The notes below the pieces were generated by a model. That model was not told where the DNA came from, searched no databases, and saw only the letters and a list, made by a program, of their open reading frames with translations. From the NCBI GenBank assembly GCA_016867335.1, contig VGJU01000011.1, positions 1 through 34,533 on the forward strand: DNA of 34,533 nucleotides, in the 5' to 3' direction. Within the stretch, counting starts at the first letter, position 1. Each line of letters begins with the position of its first letter. This DNA is from Candidatus Zixiibacteriota bacterium (GTDB taxonomy: Bacteria; JAAXHH01). A program made the position numbers and the translations under genes. Positions 30,839 through 34,533 of this stretch are shown one piece after another.

Positions 30839-32659
30839 CTAAGTTCCCATCACCATCCGATGCCACTGCGCCAGCTGGTTGATTTTCCAGCGGGCACTGG
30901 AAGAGGTCGGAAGGCCGGCGTCCGGAGTCAGCACGCCGGGCAGGGACGCAGCAAGATACCGGTAGTTTTCCGTTGTCCGCGCCTGCCACTCCGGCGCAGC
31001 CATCCACTCGTCCATCGGCGTGCCAAACCCGATCTTGTCGGTGCGCGCCAGTATTTCCGGAACCGTATAGCGGCCCAGTGCCTGTTTCTGCAGATGCTTG
31101 GTCGCGCCACCCCGGATTTTGAGATCGTCGGGAAGCCGCAGGACGTATTCGATAAGGCGCGGGTCCAGGTACGGCACGCGGGCCTCTAAGGAAAAGGCCA
31201 TGGCGTTGCGGTCTTCGAGACGCAGGAGATGTTCCAGCTTGTACTGAAAATGCCGGATCAAGCTGGTGTGTAGATCGGGTGCATCAAAAAACTCGCGGAA
31301 AATAAGACTGGAGTCTATATACCGATCAAAAAACTCCGGGGTCGTCAGATCAGCGTGTTTCTGGAGCATGTGTTTTTTTAGGGCGTCCGGGGCCATCTGA
31401 AACAGAAAGGTCTGATAGGCGCTTCTGTCCTGCCTGCGGAGCATGATATTAAGCCCTTCGCGGGCAAACGCACCATAGCGCCGAGTGTGAAACAACCCAC
31501 TCAGATAAAACCCATGAAAATACTGATACCCGGCAAAGTTTTCATCGCCACCCTGACCGTCAAGCAGAACGGTGATCCCGTGTGATTTGGCCAGCCGCAT
31601 GACTTCGTATTGGGCATAAAATGAGGAGTCTGCCACCGGTTCATCTATCGTATGGACAAAACGCTCAAAGTGGTCGTATGCGCTCTGCGCCGTGGGAAAG
31701 GTCCGATGATTTTTAAAAGGATATCGCCGGTTAAGCGCTTCTACATACCGGGTTTCGTCGATGGGATGGCCGGGGAAGGAGGAGGTAAACGTGGCAAACC
31801 GATCGGTGGCGTGTCCTCCTGCAAAGATGAGACCGGCTAGAATAGACGAGTCCAGCCCCCCGCTCAGACACGACCCCACAGGCACGTCGCTACGCATCTG
31901 AAGCCGTACGGCATCGACCATCAAGGATTCGACGGTCTCCGCCACATGGCCGTTGGCCGTTTGGGGTTCTCCTGCAAGCGTTGCCGGATCCCACCACTGT
32001 GTGAGCTTGAGTCCTTCCCGGTCCAGCAGACCGTAGTGCCCCTTGGGGATGCGGCGAATAGACCGGATAAACGTCTCGTCGAATACGTCCGTCCGGTTGA
32101 ATACGAGAAAATCGAATACGGCCTGCGGGTCGATTTCTTTCGAATACCGGGGGATGGCGCGGAGCGCCTTGATTTCGGAGGCAAAATAAAAAGTACCGTC
32201 TACAAAGGTATAGTAAAGTGGTTTGATGCCCACATGATCGCGTGCCAAAAACAGGTGTCGGCGTTCCCGGTCATAAATGGCGATGGAGAACATGCCGTTG
32301 AGTTTGGGCAGACACGCCGGGCCAAACTGTTGATACGCCTTGAGCAGCACCTCTATATCGGTGCGTGTCCGGAACGACCAGCCCAGACGGGTCAGTTCTT
32401 CGCGCAGTTCGATATAGTTGTAGATTTCGCCGTTGTAGACCATCCGGTAGCGGTCGTCGTCGCTGACAAACGGTTGATGGCCGTCACGCGACAGGTCGAT
32501 GATGGCAAGACGGCGATGGCCTAATGCGCAGGTGTCGTCAACAAAAAAACCTTCGTCGTCCGGCCCCCGGTGCGCGAGGATGTGTGTCATTTGTTCCGCA
32601 ACCTGTCGGTCTTCCCCGGTTATTTCTCCGTATCGAAAAACACCTGTAATACCGCACAT
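30839..32659 (-). CDS. asnB: Asparagine synthetase (glutamine-hydrolysing)-like amidotransferase
   Basis: A 606-residue AsnB-type enzyme. Starting at the ATG at 32659 puts the catalytic Cys at position 2 (MCGITGVF), which fixes the start; a longer frame from 32698 would bury it. The glutaminase domain shows LAHRGPDDEGF, LGHRRLAIIDLS and MVYNGEIYNY. The synthetase domain carries the ATP-binding SCLSGGLDSSILAG. In polysaccharide loci such proteins (WbpS-like) amidate uronic acids rather than aspartate, and the position here suggests that. Its ATG overlaps the stop of the DUF354 gene by one base (TGATG). Confidence 0.9.
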   Translation of the reverse strand: MCGITGVFRYGEITGEDRQVAEQMTHILAHRGPDDEGFFVDDTCALGHRRLAIIDLSRDGHQPFVSDDDRYRMVYNGEIYNYIELREELTRLGWSFRTRTDIEVLLKAYQQFGPACLPKLNGMFSIAIYDRERRHLFLARDHVGIKPLYYTFVDGTFYFASEIKALRAIPRYSKEIDPQAVFDFLVFNRTDVFDETFIRSIRRIPKGHYGLLDREGLKLTQWWDPATLAGEPQTANGHVAETVESLMVDAVRLQMRSDVPVGSCLSGGLDSSILAGLIFAGGHATDRFATFTSSFPGHPIDETRYVEALNRRYPFKNHRTFPTAQSAYDHFERFVHTIDEPVADSSFYAQYEVMRLAKSHGITVLLDGQGGDENFAGYQYFHGFYLSGLFHTRRYGAFAREGLNIMLRRQDRSAYQTFLFQMAPDALKKHMLQKHADLTTPEFFDRYIDSSLIFREFFDAPDLHTSLIRHFQYKLEHLLRLEDRNAMAFSLEARVPYLDPRLIEYVLRLPDDLKIRGGATKHLQKQALGRYTVPEILARTDKIGFGTPMDEWMAAPEWQARTTENYRYLAASLPGVLTPDAGLPTSSSARWKINQLAQWHRMVMGT

Positions 32660-33699
32660 CAGCGTCGCTCCAGCTTTTCTACAAACTCCATCATCCATGC
32701 CGTCACGTCGATTTTATTGTTTAGCAACCGTGCGCGTTTTTCGGCCCATATCTGTTTTACATTCGGCACCGCCAGTATCTCCAACCCCTTTGCGATAGAC
32801 CGCTGTTGGTCTTCGGTGGATTCGGTAAAATTGAAGACCGAGCCGTACGCTTGCTCCTGCTCATCGGTATACCCGCGACCATCATTATCTAAATAAATGG
32901 CGGGGGTGCCGAGTATAGAGCACTCCGAAGCCATGGTGGCGCTTTCTCCATAGAGCAGTCTGGCATAAGCGAGAACATGGTGGATATCTTCCGGCGCGAG
33001 GGGGATACGGTGCGGCTCCAGTTCGGGCGGCAGCGAACTTTCGGAAGTGATAAACACTTTGGCGTGACGCGAAAAGGCTTCGACGGCCTGTTTCTTTGTC
33101 TGTAGGCTAAGACCGGTATGACCGATGTCGTGTACCGCCTGCCATCCGACAAACCGCATCACGACAAACGGGTCGGTTTGTTTTACGCCAAGACGATTGA
33201 GGACGGAGGGATCGGGGGTAAACCGGTTGGGATGCAGATACGCCAACTCATGATAACCGGGATAGCGCACCTGTTTGGCTCCAAGATCGCCCTGATAACA
33301 CGACGGCGTGCAGACATAGTTGGTAAAGTGGCGGTACAACACCACTTCTGCACGACCTTTTTCGGTATCGTCAAACAGTGCGCATGGCGCGCGCATGGCA
33401 AAGGCGACGTGCGCGGCGCGAAACGAGGCCAGCCCCAAAAACAGATCGGGGTCGAAGCCTTTGACGATGCGGTACAGTTTGTAATCGAGCAGGGGAATCT
33501 GGACGAGTTTCCTCGTCAGCGAACGCCCGTAACCGCCGAGGTTTATATGCGGGAACCCGTAATTTTCGAGCAGGGTAAGCGTCATATCTTTCTCGATCGC
33601 TGTGATGAGAAATTGATGGCCTTTTTCCTGCATCCGCCAGATAAAGTGCTTGAAAAAGTGCACATGGGCAGGATGCCCGATATCAATGACGATTTTCAT
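32659..33699 (-). CDS. DUF354 protein, GT-B-like fold
   Basis: A 346-residue protein of the DUF354 family. The family start KIVIDIGHPAHVHFFKHFIW is complete. Further marks are LLGLASFRAAHVAF-like loop (LFLGLASFRAAHVAF), FDDTEKG and the late GESATMASECSILGTPAIYLDN, which looks like the nucleotide-sugar site of GT-B glycosyltransferases and UDP-GlcNAc 2-epimerases. The biochemical role is not established. It overlaps hisF2 by 17 bases upstream and asnB by one base downstream, so the three are translated as a coupled unit. Confidence 0.85.
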   Translation of the reverse strand: MKIVIDIGHPAHVHFFKHFIWRMQEKGHQFLITAIEKDMTLTLLENYGFPHINLGGYGRSLTRKLVQIPLLDYKLYRIVKGFDPDLFLGLASFRAAHVAFAMRAPCALFDDTEKGRAEVVLYRHFTNYVCTPSCYQGDLGAKQVRYPGYHELAYLHPNRFTPDPSVLNRLGVKQTDPFVVMRFVGWQAVHDIGHTGLSLQTKKQAVEAFSRHAKVFITSESSLPPELEPHRIPLAPEDIHHVLAYARLLYGESATMASECSILGTPAIYLDNDGRGYTDEQEQAYGSVFNFTESTEDQQRSIAKGLEILAVPNVKQIWAEKRARLLNNKIDVTAWMMEFVEKLERR

Positions 33700-34474
33700 C
33701 CTGAATCCCTGCGCGCTGATAGATATTTTTTCGTTCGTCTTTGGACGGAAAATTGATCAGCACGGCGCGTCTTCGACCCGTAAACACGAACATGCTGCCT
33801 GCGGCTACGGCGGAGGCGTGTCCCAGCGATAGCCCTTCGGCGAAATGTTCGACCGTTCCTGCGCCGCCACAGGCGATGACGGGTATCGACACGGCGTCGG
33901 CGACTTGCCGGACCAGTTCGATGTCGTATCCGGTCTGCGTCCCGTCCCGGTCGATCGAGTTTACCAGCAATTCGCCGGCACCGAGTCGCTCCATACGGAC
34001 GGCCAGATCAACGGGAGGCTCGTCCGTGTTCCGTGTTCCGCAGTGGGTAAAGGTCTGATAGCGCCCCAGCCAGTTTTTCTTTACGTCGATCGATACCACC
34101 ACGCTTTGCGCGCCAAAGGTCTCCGACGCCTGCGTAATCAGTTCGGGGTGTTCGATGGAAGCGGTGTTGAGACAGATTTTTTCCGCGCCTCGGCTCAAAA
34201 TATCGCGTACGTCCTTTACCGTGGTGATGCCGCCGCCGACCGCAAAGGGCATGAGACACTGGTTCGCGATGGTCTGTATCAGATCCAGCGGCGGGATACG
34301 GCGTTCCCCTGTGGCCGTGATGTCCAAAAAGATCAGTTCGTCTACTTCCTTGTCGTTAAAAATCTTTATGGCGTTGATCGGGTCGCCCAAGTACGTATGC
34401 TCTCTAAATCGGACGCCTTTTACCAGGCCTTTGCCACGCAGAAGAAGACAGGGTATGATACGGGGCAGGATCAT
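33683..34474 (-). CDS. hisF2: HisF paralogue of glycan loci (HisF2-type), cyclase aspartate missing
   Basis: A 263-residue TIM-barrel protein of the HisF family. The N terminus reads RIIPCLLLRGKGLVKGVRF, where histidine-pathway HisF has IPCLDV. The first catalytic aspartate (D11) is thus leucine, as in HisF2/WbpI-cluster paralogues. The second catalytic position is kept (VVVSIDVKK), as are FAVGGGI, the phosphate loops IACGGAGT, and NSIDRDGTQTGYD. With its HisH partner it probably channels ammonia to a sugar amidotransferase of WbpG type, expected just beyond the window. The ATG at 34474 overlaps the hisH stop as ATGA. Confidence 0.9.
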   Translation of the reverse strand: MILPRIIPCLLLRGKGLVKGVRFREHTYLGDPINAIKIFNDKEVDELIFLDITATGERRIPPLDLIQTIANQCLMPFAVGGGITTVKDVRDILSRGAEKICLNTASIEHPELITQASETFGAQSVVVSIDVKKNWLGRYQTFTHCGTRNTDEPPVDLAVRMERLGAGELLVNSIDRDGTQTGYDIELVRQVADAVSIPVIACGGAGTVEHFAEGLSLGHASAVAAGSMFVFTGRRRAVLINFPSKDERKNIYQRAGIQDENRH

Positions 34475-34533
34475 GCGCAGTACAGCGCAAAGTTGCGGAT
34501 AATCTGTAGACCCGCCTGATGGCTTTTTTCCGG
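34471..34533 (-). CDS. hisH2: HisH-type glutamine amidotransferase subunit, C-terminal 20 residues only
   Basis: The minus strand from the right edge reads PEKSHQAGLQIIRNFALYCA and stops at 34471. PEKS is the tail of the HPEKS motif, whose glutamate belongs to the Cys-His-Glu triad of HisH glutaminases, followed by the usual GLxxxxNF C terminus. The rest lies outside the window. The stop overlaps the hisF2 start by four bases, which confirms pairing of the two subunits. Confidence 0.82.
   Translation of the reverse strand, partial: PEKSHQAGLQIIRNFALYCA

Noticed and set aside
30540-31007. Minus-strand frame across repeat R3 reading AAIAQQSKHPHASTCG
   Set aside because: Similar peptide text occurs upstream of the ISKra4-like gene only because the DNA repeat is shared; the hairpin structure explains the conservation better than coding.
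33118-33756. Plus-strand frame of 212 codons opposite DUF354
   Set aside because: Shadow of DUF354, whose conserved motifs are clear on the minus strand.
33683-34474. Assignment to histidine biosynthesis
   Set aside because: The D11-equivalent is leucine and the neighbours are glycan genes, so it is called a HisF2-type paralogue.

Overview
The window looks like bacterial chromosome from a lineage with roughly 55-60% GC (estimated by eye). A Bacteroidota/Rhodothermota-like or other FCB-superphylum organism fits best, but the placement is tentative. It rests on a secreted two-domain amidohydrolase next to a second secreted amidohydrolase, RNase HIII, ThyX instead of ThyA, a DUF5939-type cyclase, and several promoter candidates whose -10 region resembles TAnnTTTG. 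No rRNA, tRNA or CRISPR array was seen.

Layout. Positions 1-1270 hold the 3' part of a SigZ-like sigma factor gene, broken by one in-frame TAA, followed by a phytanoyl-CoA-dioxygenase-like gene. Positions 1271-1960 hold a small monocistronic gene for a basic protein ending in an AT-hook, with its own promoter candidate and a good intrinsic terminator. Positions 2022-7267 form a co-directional set: two exported amidohydrolases and a LmbE-type deacetylase. On the minus strand, 7294-8756 encodes a HupE/UreJ-like membrane protein with a His-rich loop and a sugar nucleotidyltransferase, joined by a 4-bp start/stop overlap. Positions 9019-12951 encode a DUF486 membrane protein, a thymidylate synthase ThyX carrying a 206-residue mini-intein inside its signature motif, and a class III nucleotide cyclase. 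A VapBC-type toxin-antitoxin pair (12994-13604, minus) is followed by a gene-poor stretch, then rnhC. Next comes serA-pdxJ-Gfo/Idh/MocA oxidoreductase (15122-18523), which appears to be an operon linked to serine and vitamin B6 metabolism.

From about 18600 to the right edge the character changes. Almost every intact gene is on the minus strand, several are visibly AT-richer, and mobile-element debris separates them. In transcription order the genes are: hisH2 (partial), hisF2, a DUF354 protein, an asparagine-synthetase-like amidotransferase, a six-hairpin-like protein, three methyltransferases, a fused MDR/Gfo-Idh oxidoreductase, a TylF-like methyltransferase, a hexapeptide acyltransferase and a flippase-like membrane protein. 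This reads as a surface-glycan locus with two nitrogen-transfer modules. The HisF paralogue has lost the cyclase aspartate, which fits ammonia delivery to a sugar rather than histidine synthesis. The locus is interrupted by a complete IS982-family element with 7-bp target duplications, a frameshifted ISKra4-like transposase, an IS200-like TnpA remnant and three copies of a two-hairpin repeat. A frameshifted 2-oxoacid dehydrogenase E1-alpha fragment lies at its downstream end.

Most notable items: the ThyX mini-intein, the two-hairpin repeat family, the amidation-rich glycan locus with its non-cyclase HisF, and the sigma factor gene broken by a single stop.
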